Positions 44,994 to 53,228 of a DNA stretch of 64,000 nt are shown here, piece after piece. The position numbers and the translations under genes were made by a program. How positions within the stretch are numbered: the stretch's first letter is position 1; each line of letters opens with the position of its first letter. The stretch is from assembly GCF_036038375.1 (NCBI RefSeq), contig NZ_CP107935.1, positions 5,766,001-5,830,000 of the forward strand. Direction: 5' to 3'. The stretch comes from Streptomyces sp. NBC_00414 (GTDB lineage: Bacteria; Actinomycetota; Actinomycetes; Streptomycetales; Streptomycetaceae). The notes beneath the pieces were generated by a model. That model was not told the origin of the DNA. It saw only the letters and a list, made by a program, of their open reading frames with translations, and ran no database searches.

Positions 44994-46757
44994 GTGGCGG
45001 ACACCAGGACGGCCGGGGCGGCCGGAGCAGCGGATGGAACGGAGGCGCCGGAGACGGGGCCGGGGCCGACGGACGCGTCAAGGAGCCCGCGACGGCCGAG
45101 GCGGCCGATCAAGCCGATGAAGCCGGCGAAATCGGCGAAGCCGGGGAACTCGGGGGAGCCGGTGGACGCGCTGACCAAGTCCGAAGAGGCACCGCAGGCA
45201 CCGGCGGACGCCGCGGAGGCGGGCAAGCAGCCCAGGAGCGTACGCGTCGTCCTGATGGCACTGATGATCGCGATGATGCTCGCGATGCTCGACAACATGA
45301 TCATCGGCACCGCGATGCCGACCATCGTGGGCGAGCTGGGCGGCCTGGAGCACCTGTCGTGGGTCGTCACCGCCTACACGCTCGCGACCGCCGCCTCCAC
45401 CCCGATCTGGGGCAAGCTCGGCGACATGTACGGGCGCAAGGGCATCTTCATGACGTCCATCGTGCTCTTCCTGATCGGGTCGGCGCTGAGCGGAATGGCC
45501 CAGGACATGGGCCAGCTCATCGGGTTCCGGGCGATCCAGGGACTCGGCGCGGGCGGTCTGATGGTCGGCGTCATGGCGATCATCGGTGACCTGATCCCGC
45601 CGCGTGAGCGGGGCAAGTACCAGGGCATGATGGCCGGCGTGATGGCCCTCGCCATGATCGGCGGACCGCTGATCGGCGGCACCATCACCGACAACTGGGG
45701 CTGGCGCTGGTCCTTCTACATCAACCTGCCGCTCGGTGTCATAGCGCTGATCGCCGTCAGTGCCGTACTGCATCTGCCCAAGAAGCGGGTGGACGCGCGA
45801 ATCGACTATCTGGGCGCCGCGCTGCTCACCGTGGGCATCACCTCGATCGTGCTCGTCACCACCTGGGGCGGCACCGAGTACGCCTGGGGCTCCGCCCGGA
45901 TCATGGAACTGATCGCCATCGGGGTCGCCGCGCTCATCGGCTTCCTGTTCGTGCAGACCAAGGCCGCCGCGCCGGTCATGCCGCTGCACATCTTCCGCAG
46001 CCGCAACTTCACGCTGATGTCCGTCGTCGGCTTCGTCACCGGGTTCGTGATGTTCGGCGCGGTGCTGTTCCTGCCGCTCTACCAGCAGTCGGTACAGGGT
46101 GCGTCCGCGACCAACTCCGGACTGCTGCTGCTCCCGATGCTCGGCTCGATGCTCGTGACCTCGATGGTCTCCGGACGAGTGACCACCAACACCGGTCGCT
46201 ACCGGGTCTTCCCGATCGTGGGCAGCGCGCTGATGGTCGTCGGGCTGTACCTGCTGTCGCTCATGGACACCGACACGTCCCGGCTGACGTCCGGTCTGTA
46301 CATGGCCGTGGTGGGTGCGGGCATGGGCTGTCTGATGCAGATCACCATGCTCGTCTCGCAGAACAGCGTCGAGATGAAGGACATGGGCGTCGCGTCGTCC
46401 AGCTCCACGCTGTTCCGTACGCTCGGCTCGTCCTTCGGCGTCGCCATCATGGGGGCGCTGTTCAACCACCGGGTCCAGGACGTGATGTCCGAGCGGGCCG
46501 GTGCGCTGGGGTCCAAGGTGACCGAGCAGTCCGCGCAGCTGGACGCGGCGAGTCTGGCGAAGCTGCCGGTGGCCGCGCGGGAGGCGTACCAGCACGCGGT
46601 GGCGTCCGGGACGCACTCGGCGTTCATGCTGGGGGCGGTTGTCGCCGTGGTCGCGCTGGTGGCGGCCGTGTTCGTGAAGGAGGTTCCGCTTCGGGGGGCG
46701 GGGGCCTCCGCCCCCGGCGGTTCCGGTGAGGACAAGGCTGTGGAGGCTGCTGTCTAG
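44994..46757 (+). CDS. DHA2-family MFS drug exporter (14 TM)
   Basis: 587 aa. A disordered, basic/Pro-rich N-terminal tail of about 80 residues precedes a 14-helix transporter core: MALMIAMMLAMLDNMIIGTAMPTIVGELGG (TM1 region with the DNxIIxTAxPTI signature), GKLGDMYGRKGIF (motif A), FRAIQGLGAGGLM, and motif C-like LAMIGGPLIGGTITDNWGWRW. It exports toxic compounds using the proton gradient. GTG 44994 has GGGAG 8 nt upstream. It is divergent from its likely TetR repressor. Confidence 0.93.
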   Translation: MADTRTAGAAGAADGTEAPETGPGPTDASRSPRRPRRPIKPMKPAKSAKPGNSGEPVDALTKSEEAPQAPADAAEAGKQPRSVRVVLMALMIAMMLAMLDNMIIGTAMPTIVGELGGLEHLSWVVTAYTLATAASTPIWGKLGDMYGRKGIFMTSIVLFLIGSALSGMAQDMGQLIGFRAIQGLGAGGLMVGVMAIIGDLIPPRERGKYQGMMAGVMALAMIGGPLIGGTITDNWGWRWSFYINLPLGVIALIAVSAVLHLPKKRVDARIDYLGAALLTVGITSIVLVTTWGGTEYAWGSARIMELIAIGVAALIGFLFVQTKAAAPVMPLHIFRSRNFTLMSVVGFVTGFVMFGAVLFLPLYQQSVQGASATNSGLLLLPMLGSMLVTSMVSGRVTTNTGRYRVFPIVGSALMVVGLYLLSLMDTDTSRLTSGLYMAVVGAGMGCLMQITMLVSQNSVEMKDMGVASSSSTLFRTLGSSFGVAIMGALFNHRVQDVMSERAGALGSKVTEQSAQLDAASLAKLPVAAREAYQHAVASGTHSAFMLGAVVAVVALVAAVFVKEVPLRGAGASAPGGSGEDKAVEAAV

Positions 46758-47121
46758 CCTCCCGGCTCGTGGGCCTTGGGCCCTGGCCGCTGGCCCCTGG
46801 TTTCGGACGGTGTCCGGGGCCGGGGGCCTTTTCTCGCCCCCGCCGCCCCTACCCGTTCCCGTCACCACCTCAGGGGCTCCGCCCCCGAACCCCCGCTCCT
46901 CAAACGCCGGAGGGGCTGATTGGGCGGGCGCCGGAGGGGCTGAAAAGTCAGACGCCGGCCGGGATGAGGGGCCGGGGCGCGGGGAACTGCGCGGCCGGCC
47001 CCCACCGGCCCGCAGTCGAAACCCGGGAGCCCCGGAGCCCCGCTCTCAGCCCGTCCGGCGTCTGAGGACAAGCGCGGGAGCGCGATCGCGGGGGCCCGGG
47101 GGCGGCAGCCCCGGGGGCAGG
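46758..47121. other. 364-nt convergent gap with two families of dispersed repeat
   Basis: Between the MFS and cseC 3' ends. It contains CTCAAACGCCGGAGGGGCTGA (46901-46921), GCGCCGGAGGGGCTGA (46929-46944), one GGGGCGCGGGGAACTGCGCGG copy (46974-46998), and an inverted TCAGCCCGTCCGGCGTCTGAGG (47044-47065). The first and last can pair into a long stem and may terminate both genes. No gene is seen. Confidence 0.65.
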
Positions 47122-48594
47122 TCACTCCGGCAGCATCGGATAACTGCCCGTGTTCGTCGGCGCGTGCTCCGGAAGCCACAGCACCGCCACCGCCCCCTCC
47201 GAGGGAACCCCCTCCGGCGCCCCCACGGCCCGCACGTTGCGAAACGTGAGCCGCGCCCCCAGCACCCGTGCCTGCCCCGCCGCGATGGTGAGCCCCAGCC
47301 CGTGCCCGTGCCCGGCCCGGTCACTGCTGCCGGTGCGGAAACGGCGCGGCCCGTCGGCGAGCAGGGCCTCGGGGAACCCCGGCCCGTGGTCGCGGATCCG
47401 GATGACCCGGCCCTCGACCGTGACCTCGATCGGCGGCTTGCCGTGCTTGGCGGCGTTGACCAGCAGGTTGATGAGAACCCGTTCAAGCCGGCGCGGATCG
47501 GTGGTGACCGCCGACTCGTGGACCACCCGGACGATGATCCCCGGGTCCCGCGCGATCATCCGCCGGGTCACGAACTCGCCCAGCACGATGTCCTGCAACT
47601 CGGCCCGCTCCGACGCGCTGTCCAGCCGGGCCACCTCCAGCACGTCCTCGACCAGCTGACGCATCGCCTGTGCCCGGTCCCGTACGAGTTCCGTCGGGCG
47701 TCCGGGCGGCAGCAGTTCGGCCGCGGTGAGCAGCCCGGTCACCGGGGTGCGCAGCTCGTGCGCGATGTCCGCGGTCACCCGCCGCTCGGCCTCGATGCGC
47801 TGCTGCAGGGCGTCCGCCATCGCGTCCACGGCCCGCGCTAGGTCGTCCGTCTCGTCGCGCACGACCCCGCCGATGGAGTCCCGCACCCGTACGTCCGGTT
47901 CGCCCTGGGCGACCCGCCGGGCCGCCGTGGCCGCCTTGCGCAGCCGTCGTGAGAGCTGCCCGCCGATGAGTACGCCGAGCGCGCAGCCGCCGAAGACCAC
48001 CGCGATCGAACCGATGAGCAGCGCCTCGTCGAGGTCCTTCAGCACGGTCGTGCTGCGGTCGGTGAAGTTCGTGTGCAGCGACAGGATGCGGCCGTCCTTG
48101 AGCGGTACGGCCGCCCAGATGTCGGGCACGCCGTCCGAGCGCTCCGTCACGAAGGTCGCCCGGCGTCCGGCCTTGGCCTTCGCCAGCAGGTCCTTCGGGA
48201 TGGCGGGGTCGTCGATCTTGATGCCGGGGAAGTTGGGCCGCCCGGACGCCTCGTAGTTCCGCTGCGCGATCTGGACGCGTTCGTCCGCCAGGTCGCGCGC
48301 GTTGTCGAGCATCGAGACCCGGGCCGCGTTGTGCACGACCAGGCTCAGCGCGACGGCCACCAGCGCTCCGACCGCCGCGATCGCGGCACTCAGCTTCCAT
48401 CTGATCCCCGTACGCGGCATCAGGCGCCCGAGTCGCTCGCGCGGATCGGCTCGACCGGTGGCCCGGCCCGCCAGGCCGGCCCGACCGCGTCCTTCTCCGA
48501 CCATGCCCCGCCCACCGCGCCCGTCTCCGTCAAGCTCGTCGCGCCCGCCCTGGCCGCCACGCCCGGCGGCCGGGTTCTCGTTCGTCCCCCGCAT
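47122..48594 (-). CDS. cseC: cell-envelope stress sensor histidine kinase CseC
   Basis: 490 aa. A Gly/Arg-rich cytoplasmic N-terminus (60 aa), TM1 about 66-88, an extracytoplasmic sensor loop, TM2 about 191-213, HAMP, then the H-box VTADIAHELRTPVTG with His279 and the HATPase_c motifs (LINLLVNAAKHG, RDHGPGF, GHGLGLTIA). In S. coelicolor it senses wall damage and phosphorylates CseB to switch on sigE. It is the last gene of sigE-cseA-cseB-cseC, 18 nt after cseB. ATG 48594 has GAGGAC upstream. Confidence 0.94.
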   Translation of the reverse strand: MRGTNENPAAGRGGQGGRDELDGDGRGGRGMVGEGRGRAGLAGRATGRADPRERLGRLMPRTGIRWKLSAAIAAVGALVAVALSLVVHNAARVSMLDNARDLADERVQIAQRNYEASGRPNFPGIKIDDPAIPKDLLAKAKAGRRATFVTERSDGVPDIWAAVPLKDGRILSLHTNFTDRSTTVLKDLDEALLIGSIAVVFGGCALGVLIGGQLSRRLRKAATAARRVAQGEPDVRVRDSIGGVVRDETDDLARAVDAMADALQQRIEAERRVTADIAHELRTPVTGLLTAAELLPPGRPTELVRDRAQAMRQLVEDVLEVARLDSASERAELQDIVLGEFVTRRMIARDPGIIVRVVHESAVTTDPRRLERVLINLLVNAAKHGKPPIEVTVEGRVIRIRDHGPGFPEALLADGPRRFRTGSSDRAGHGHGLGLTIAAGQARVLGARLTFRNVRAVGAPEGVPSEGAVAVLWLPEHAPTNTGSYPMLPE

Positions 48595-48612
48595 CGTCCT
48601 CGTCCGCTCCGC

Positions 48613-49344
48613 TCAGGCCTTCAACTTGTAGCCGAAGCCGCGGACCGTCTCGATCCGGTCCTGGCCGATCTTCGTACGCAGCCGCTGCACATGGACGTCG
48701 ACGACCCGGGTGTCACCGCCCCAGCCGTAGTCCCACACCCGCTCCAGAAGCTTGTCGCGCGACAGGACCGTACCGGGCGAGGACGAGAACTCCAGGAGCA
48801 GCCGCATCTCCGTGGGCGTCAGCGCCACCGGGGCGCCGCCCCTGCGCACCTCCATGCCCTCCGTGTCGATCTCCAGTTCGCCGGCGCCGGAACCGGAACC
48901 GAAGGTCAGCACGCCACCGCCGGGGTCGGACGACGTGCCGTCGGCCGCGTCGGCGGAGCGCGGGCCGCTCGCGTGCCCGAAGCGCCGCAGCACGGCCCGG
49001 ATGCGCGCGACCAGCACCGCCCCGTCGAAGGGCTTCGTCACATAGTCGTCGGCGCCCGCCTCAAGACCCAGGACGACGTCGATGGAGTCGGCGCGGGCCG
49101 ACAGCATGATCACGGGAACGGTCGACTCGTCGCGGATCCGGCGGCACAGCGACACCCCGTCCAGGCCCGGCACCATCACGTCGAGGAGCGCGATGTCCGG
49201 CTGGTCCGCACGGAACGCGGCCAGCCCCGACAGCCCGTCGGGCATGGCGGTGACCACGAAGCCGTCGCGCTCCAGCGCGAGTTGGGTGGCCTCGCGGATG
49301 ACGTCGTCGTCCTCGACGAACAGGACATGGGTCTGTTCTGCCAT
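48613..49344 (-). CDS. cseB: OmpR-family response regulator CseB
   Basis: 243 aa. The receiver has VEDDD, Asp55 (IALLDVMVPG) and LEAGADDYVTKPF. After a linker of about 30 residues rich in Gly/Ser/Pro comes the winged-helix DNA-binding domain (LTPTEMRLLLEFSSSPG, then VWDYGWGGDTRVVDVHVQRLRTKIG). It activates the sigE promoter when phosphorylated by CseC. ATG 49344 was chosen. Confidence 0.95.
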   Translation of the reverse strand: MAEQTHVLFVEDDDVIREATQLALERDGFVVTAMPDGLSGLAAFRADQPDIALLDVMVPGLDGVSLCRRIRDESTVPVIMLSARADSIDVVLGLEAGADDYVTKPFDGAVLVARIRAVLRRFGHASGPRSADAADGTSSDPGGGVLTFGSGSGAGELEIDTEGMEVRRGGAPVALTPTEMRLLLEFSSSPGTVLSRDKLLERVWDYGWGGDTRVVDVHVQRLRTKIGQDRIETVRGFGYKLKA

Positions 49345-49412
49345 CCGGTGCTCTCAGTTTCTCGGTCGGTGGATCGTGGCGATGTGAGGAAAGGGGGGCG
49401 CGGCCGCACGGC

Positions 49413-50069
49413 CTACTGCTCGGTCGGGGCCTGCGACTCGCCGCCCACCACTTTGCTGTAGTCGTTGTGCGTCCTGGCCTGCTCCGTGAAGCGGGTCGCC
49501 CGCCAGCGGTACGTGATCACTTCCTCGCCGGACGGATACGTCACCGAGTCGTCCTTCTCGTACACCTGCTGGGTGATCACCAGGTCGCCCCGGTCGATCT
49601 CCGCGTACACGGGCGGCTCCTCGGCGCGGAAGACGTTCTTGTAGACATCGCCCTCCTCGCGGTACACGTACGAGCCGACGCCGACCGCGTCCCCGCAGGT
49701 CATCACGTTGATCACGACATCGGCGGCGGAACCGCCGGTGAGGTTCCCGTACGACACGTCGACCGGGTACTCGTCGCCGACGCACGGCTTCAGGTCGCGC
49801 TTGACCGCCGGACTGACGCCGGGGTCGGCCTTCACGAGCCGCACCGCGTTCACCCGGCGGTCGGGGGTCGAGGAGGGCGAGGCGGAGGCGGGGGCCGGGG
49901 CGCTCCCGGCGACCGAGCGGGAGAGGGCCGGGCCCTCGTCCCGGGCGCCGGTGCCGCCCGTACCGCAGGCGGACACGGAAAGGCCGAGGGCGGCGAGCAC
50001 GGCCGCTGCCGTGATCACCGCCTTTCGGGCCCCACGGGCCCGGGGAGCCTCTGTGTCTAGGCCGCGCAA
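49413..50069 (-). CDS. cseA: lipoprotein CseA, negative modulator of the sigE system
   Basis: 218 aa. A signal peptide with lipobox LSVSAC (lipidated Cys near residue 35) leads into a Ser/Pro linker and a soluble domain with two likely disulphide Cys (KPCVGDEYPV, NVMTCGD). In S. coelicolor CseA is extracytoplasmic and reduces sigE activity. The start is a TTG at 50069, preceded by GGGAG at 2-6 nt, inside the end of sigE; the genes overlap by 13 nt. TTG starts are rare and this one is decided by the ribosome binding site. Confidence 0.92.
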   Translation of the reverse strand: MRGLDTEAPRARGARKAVITAAAVLAALGLSVSACGTGGTGARDEGPALSRSVAGSAPAPASASPSSTPDRRVNAVRLVKADPGVSPAVKRDLKPCVGDEYPVDVSYGNLTGGSAADVVINVMTCGDAVGVGSYVYREEGDVYKNVFRAEEPPVYAEIDRGDLVITQQVYEKDDSVTYPSGEEVITYRWRATRFTEQARTHNDYSKVVGGESQAPTEQ

Positions 50070-50614
50070 CGCTCCCGCTCCTCACGCCCCGGCAGACGTA
50101 CGCCGAGCTCGTCGTTCTCGTCGGACGCCCGGCGCTCCAGCTCCTCGCGGAGCCGGGCCAGCGCCCGGTGCAGAGTGCTCTTGACCGTGCCGGCCGACAT
50201 GCCGAGGGCGGCGGCCGTCTCCTCCGTGGACATCTGCTCCCAGTGTCGCAGCACGACGACGCTGCGCTGCTTGGGAGCCAGCACCTTCATGATGTCCATC
50301 AGGAGCGCGCGGTCCGCGTGCTGCTCGGTGGAGTCGTCGACGCTCGCGTCCGGCAGCTGCTCGGTGGGGACTTCCTCCAGCTTGCGGGCCCGCCACCACT
50401 CCGTACGTGTGTTGATCATGACGCGGCGCAGATAGGCGTCGGCGAGGCGCTTGTCCGCTATGCCGTCCCAGCGTCCGTACGTCCGTACCAGCGCGGTCTG
50501 GAGGAGGTCCTGGGCGTCGACGGGGTCGGGGACCAGGCGGCGTGCGCTGCGCAGCAGCGCGTCCTGCCGGGTGCGTACGTACTCTTCGAATTCGAGCACC
50601 TCGCCGTGCGCCAT
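50057..50614 (-). CDS. sigE: ECF sigma factor SigE (cell-envelope stress)
   Basis: 185 aa. Region 2 (EFEEYVRTRQDALLRSARRLV, DAQDLLQTALVRTYGRWDGI) and region 4 (LAPKQRSVVVLRHWEQMSTEETAAALGMSAGTVKSTLHRAL) of ECF sigma factors are clear, with DASVDDSTEQHADRALL between. It directs transcription of wall-maintenance genes. There is no anti-sigma gene; control is transcriptional through CseB/CseC. ATG 50614 has GGAGG 8 nt upstream. The stop overlaps cseA. Confidence 0.96.
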   Translation of the reverse strand: MAHGEVLEFEEYVRTRQDALLRSARRLVPDPVDAQDLLQTALVRTYGRWDGIADKRLADAYLRRVMINTRTEWWRARKLEEVPTEQLPDASVDDSTEQHADRALLMDIMKVLAPKQRSVVVLRHWEQMSTEETAAALGMSAGTVKSTLHRALARLREELERRASDENDELGVRLPGREERERCAA

Positions 50615-50667
50615 TTCAACCGCCTCCGTCCCCGTTCCGACCTGGTTGCTGCCGGGTGTCCGTTGCC

Positions 50668-50695
50668 TGCCGTACCGCTGTTCCGCGGTACGGCA
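50668..50695 (-). promoter_or_regulatory. inverted repeat in the sigE leader
   Basis: A perfect 11-bp inverted repeat (50668-50678 with 50685-50695, TGCCGTACCGC/GCGGTACGGCA, 6-nt loop) lies 54-81 nt before the sigE start. It could be an RNA hairpin in the leader or a DNA operator. Its role is not known to me. Confidence 0.6.
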
Positions 50696-50843
50696 CTGAA
50701 GTTACGGAGCTGTTGTCACGGGGGTGTCCGAGCGAGCATGCGAGGAGCGCTCGGCTGTCCATAGGTTGTGTAACGGAAGTAAGGGCTGGTTAAGACGGGG
50801 CGACGACTGATGCGGGTACGGGGCGATTTGCCCGCCGCGGGCC

Positions 50844-50863
50844 TGTCACCGGGCTCGGTGACA
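50844..50863 (-). terminator. mutY terminator candidate
   Basis: TGTCACC (50844-50850) pairs with GGTGACA (50857-50863) around a 6-nt loop, 9 nt beyond the mutY stop in the direction of transcription. No T-run is evident. Confidence 0.5.
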
Positions 50864-50871
50864 CCTGTGGG

Positions 50872-51801
50872 TCAGCTCTGCGGGAGCCGGTACAGACCGT
50901 CGGCGAGCGGTTCGACCAGTCCGTCGGAGACCAGTCCGTCCAGGGCGCGGGCCCGTTGCACGGGCTCTTCCCAGACCCGGTCGAGGGCCGACTGGGGTAC
51001 CGGGGTGACCGCCTCGCGCAGTACGGCGAGCAGCCGGCCGCGCACCTGCCGGTCCGTGCCCGCGTAGGTCTGGCCGCGCCGTGGCGGTCCGTCGTGCGCG
51101 GGCTTCCCGGCCAGCCGCCAGGTGCACAGGGCGGCGATCGGGCAGCGTACGCACGTCTCGTTCTTCGCCGTGCAGACGAGCGCGCCCAGTTCCATGGACG
51201 CGGCGGCCCAGAGCGCGGCCGTGTGCTCGTCGTCGGGCAGGAGGGTGCGGGCGAGCCTGCGTTCGGCGGCGGTCGTGGCGTTCGGCGGGTACTGCACCCC
51301 GGTGACGGCCCGTGCGAACACGCGCCGCACGTTCGTGTCGAGGACGGCGTGCCGCTGCCCGTACGCGAAGGAGGCCACCGCCGCCGCCGTGTACTCGCCG
51401 ATACCGGGCAGCGCGAGCAACTGCGCGTGCTCCGTGGGTACGTCGCCGCCGTGGCGCTCCGTTATGGCGACCGCGGCGCCGTGCAGACGCAGGGCGCGCC
51501 TGGGGTAGCCGAGCCGGCCCCAGGCGCGGACGGCCTCGCCCGGCGCGTCCTCGGCGAGATCGGCGGGGCGCGGCCAGCGGGCGATCCACTGCTCGTACAC
51601 GGGGAGCACCCGGCTCACCGGTGTCTGCTGGAGCATGAACTCGCTGACCATCACCCCCCAGGGGCCCGCGTCGGGGCGCCGCCACGGGAGATCGCGCGCG
51701 TTCTCCTCGAACCAGTCGATGACGGGGGCGTGCAGGTCGTCGCCGACGGTCTCGGGTGTGTCGGCCTGGGCGTGGGACGGGGGTTTCGTGGGAGCAGTCA
51801 T
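50872..51801 (-). CDS. mutY: A/G-specific adenine glycosylase
   Basis: 309 aa. It removes adenine mispaired with 8-oxoguanine. SEFMLQQTPVSRVLP has the catalytic Glu region, LPGIGEYTAAAVASFAYG is the helix-hairpin-helix, VLDTNVRRVFAR has the essential Asp, and the iron-sulphur cysteines lie in CTAKNETCVRCPIAALC. The usual C-terminal NUDIX-like 8-oxoG-recognition domain is missing; only about 50 residues of a small winged-helix-like tail follow. ATG 51801 was chosen; the frame stays open upstream without a good start. The gene is divergent from the next. Confidence 0.93.
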   Translation of the reverse strand: MTAPTKPPSHAQADTPETVGDDLHAPVIDWFEENARDLPWRRPDAGPWGVMVSEFMLQQTPVSRVLPVYEQWIARWPRPADLAEDAPGEAVRAWGRLGYPRRALRLHGAAVAITERHGGDVPTEHAQLLALPGIGEYTAAAVASFAYGQRHAVLDTNVRRVFARAVTGVQYPPNATTAAERRLARTLLPDDEHTAALWAAASMELGALVCTAKNETCVRCPIAALCTWRLAGKPAHDGPPRRGQTYAGTDRQVRGRLLAVLREAVTPVPQSALDRVWEEPVQRARALDGLVSDGLVEPLADGLYRLPQS

Positions 51802-52049
51802 GGCACGGCCGATTGTTCCATGCGGGGGTGCTTCCGCGGGCTCGGGCGCGGTGCGTCGTGTGTTGGCCGCGGGCCGGTGAGGGCTTGTCGCGCCGCGCGG
51901 CGGACCCGCACATGTCATCGTCCCGCGCCCCTCGGTGGCAGGGCCGCTGTCCGCTTTGAACAGCACCCGTGCAGATGATCGGAAAAAGTTGGGGGGTTGA
52001 GCGGCGGGTGAGGCCGGTGAAGCCCCCGATCTCTCGTAGAGTTTGCGCC

Positions 52050-52886
52050 GTGGGATCACTGCGCAATCCGGTCGGGCCGCTTCCCTCCTCCATCTACTGG
52101 CGACGGAGGGCCATTCTGGCGTCCATGTTCGCCGTGATGGCGCTGTTGGTCACGTGGGTGGTGACCTCCGACGGCGGTGGCGGCAACCACAACGACGCCG
52201 ACGGCTCCAACGGCAAGAACCCCACCGCGTCGATCACCCCGGGCCCCTCGGGGTCGGACCCCGCGATCAGTCAAGCCCCGGGCGGGCGCGACGAATCGAG
52301 CGGTGGAGGTGACGGCGGCTCCGAGGGTTCGGGCGGCTCCGGCGGGTCGGCGGGTTCCGGTGGCTCGGGCGATTCCGCGTCGGGCGGGGCCGGTTCCGGT
52401 TCCGGCGGTTCCGGCGGGGGTGGCGGGGACGACGGTGAGGGCGGCGGCGGTTCGGGCGACACGGTTCCGGCCGGGTCCAGCCTCCCCGACTGCACCACCG
52501 GCTCGGTGAAGTTGTCGGTGCGCAGCGTGCACAACTCGTACACGCCCGACGAGAAGATCACCTTCGAACTCATCGCGAGGAACTCCTCGGGCAGCGACTG
52601 CAAACTCGATCTCGGCCCCAAGAGCGCGGTCCTGACGATCACTCAGGCGGAGAGCGACGACGAGATCTGGTCGTCGGCCGACTGCCCGACGGGTGCCGCG
52701 AGCGTGCTCTTCCGGATCCCCGCGAACGACCGGGTCGTCCGCACGGTCGAGTGGAACCGCAAGGCGAGCGCTCCGCAGTGTGCGACTCCGCCGGCGCTTT
52801 CGGCCACGCCCGGCACGTACTTGGTCGAAGCGAAGCCGCCGGGCCTTCCCAAGACCCGGACCTCCTTCGTCCTGAAGAAGGACTAG
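52050..52886 (+). CDS. membrane-anchored secreted protein with Gly/Ser linker, function unknown
   Basis: 278 aa. A short basic N-terminus, one membrane helix (about residues 19-39, AILASMFAVMALLVTWVV), and a linker of about 100 residues almost wholly Gly/Ser/Asp/Pro precede a C-terminal beta-sandwich-like domain. That domain contains VKLSVRSVHNSYTPDEKITFELIARNSS and CDCPTG-type disulphide cysteines and ends PGTYLVEAKPPGLPKTRTSF. The fold resembles bacterial Ig-like modules placed away from the membrane. GTG 52050 was chosen. Confidence 0.78.
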   Translation: MGSLRNPVGPLPSSIYWRRRAILASMFAVMALLVTWVVTSDGGGGNHNDADGSNGKNPTASITPGPSGSDPAISQAPGGRDESSGGGDGGSEGSGGSGGSAGSGGSGDSASGGAGSGSGGSGGGGGDDGEGGGGSGDTVPAGSSLPDCTTGSVKLSVRSVHNSYTPDEKITFELIARNSSGSDCKLDLGPKSAVLTITQAESDDEIWSSADCPTGAASVLFRIPANDRVVRTVEWNRKASAPQCATPPALSATPGTYLVEAKPPGLPKTRTSFVLKKD

Positions 52887-53228
52887 CACCGGGCCGCCTG
52901 CGACGGCGGGGACCGACTGGCTGGGCCCGACTCTCGGACGCGGGCCCGGTGGGTGCTTGTCGCGCAGTTCCCCGCGCCCCCAAAAAAGCCGGCCCCTGCT
53001 CTCGGCACGCAGGCCCCTGCTTTCGGGGGTGCGGGGAACTGCGCGAACGGCTCCCGCCGGGGCGCACCCGAAAGCCGGGCCCGCCCACTCCCAGGGGGGG
53101 GCAACGTCAAACCGCCGGGCGGTTGCTGCTTTCAGGGGCGCGGGGAACTGCGCGAACGGCCCCCACCGGGGCGCACCCGAACCCCACGAGCGAGCCCCCC
53201 CGGAGGGCCACGCCAAACCGCCGGACGG
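52887..53228. other. 342-nt convergent gap with three dispersed-repeat copies
   Basis: One + oriented copy at 52956-52982 and two - oriented copies at 53025-53050 and 53131-53160. Each - copy is followed by CGAACGG and a variant of a CC(C/G)GCCGGGGCGCACCCGAA block, so the last two form an approximately 105-bp direct repeat. Opposed copies could pair and terminate both neighbours. No gene is seen. Confidence 0.7.
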
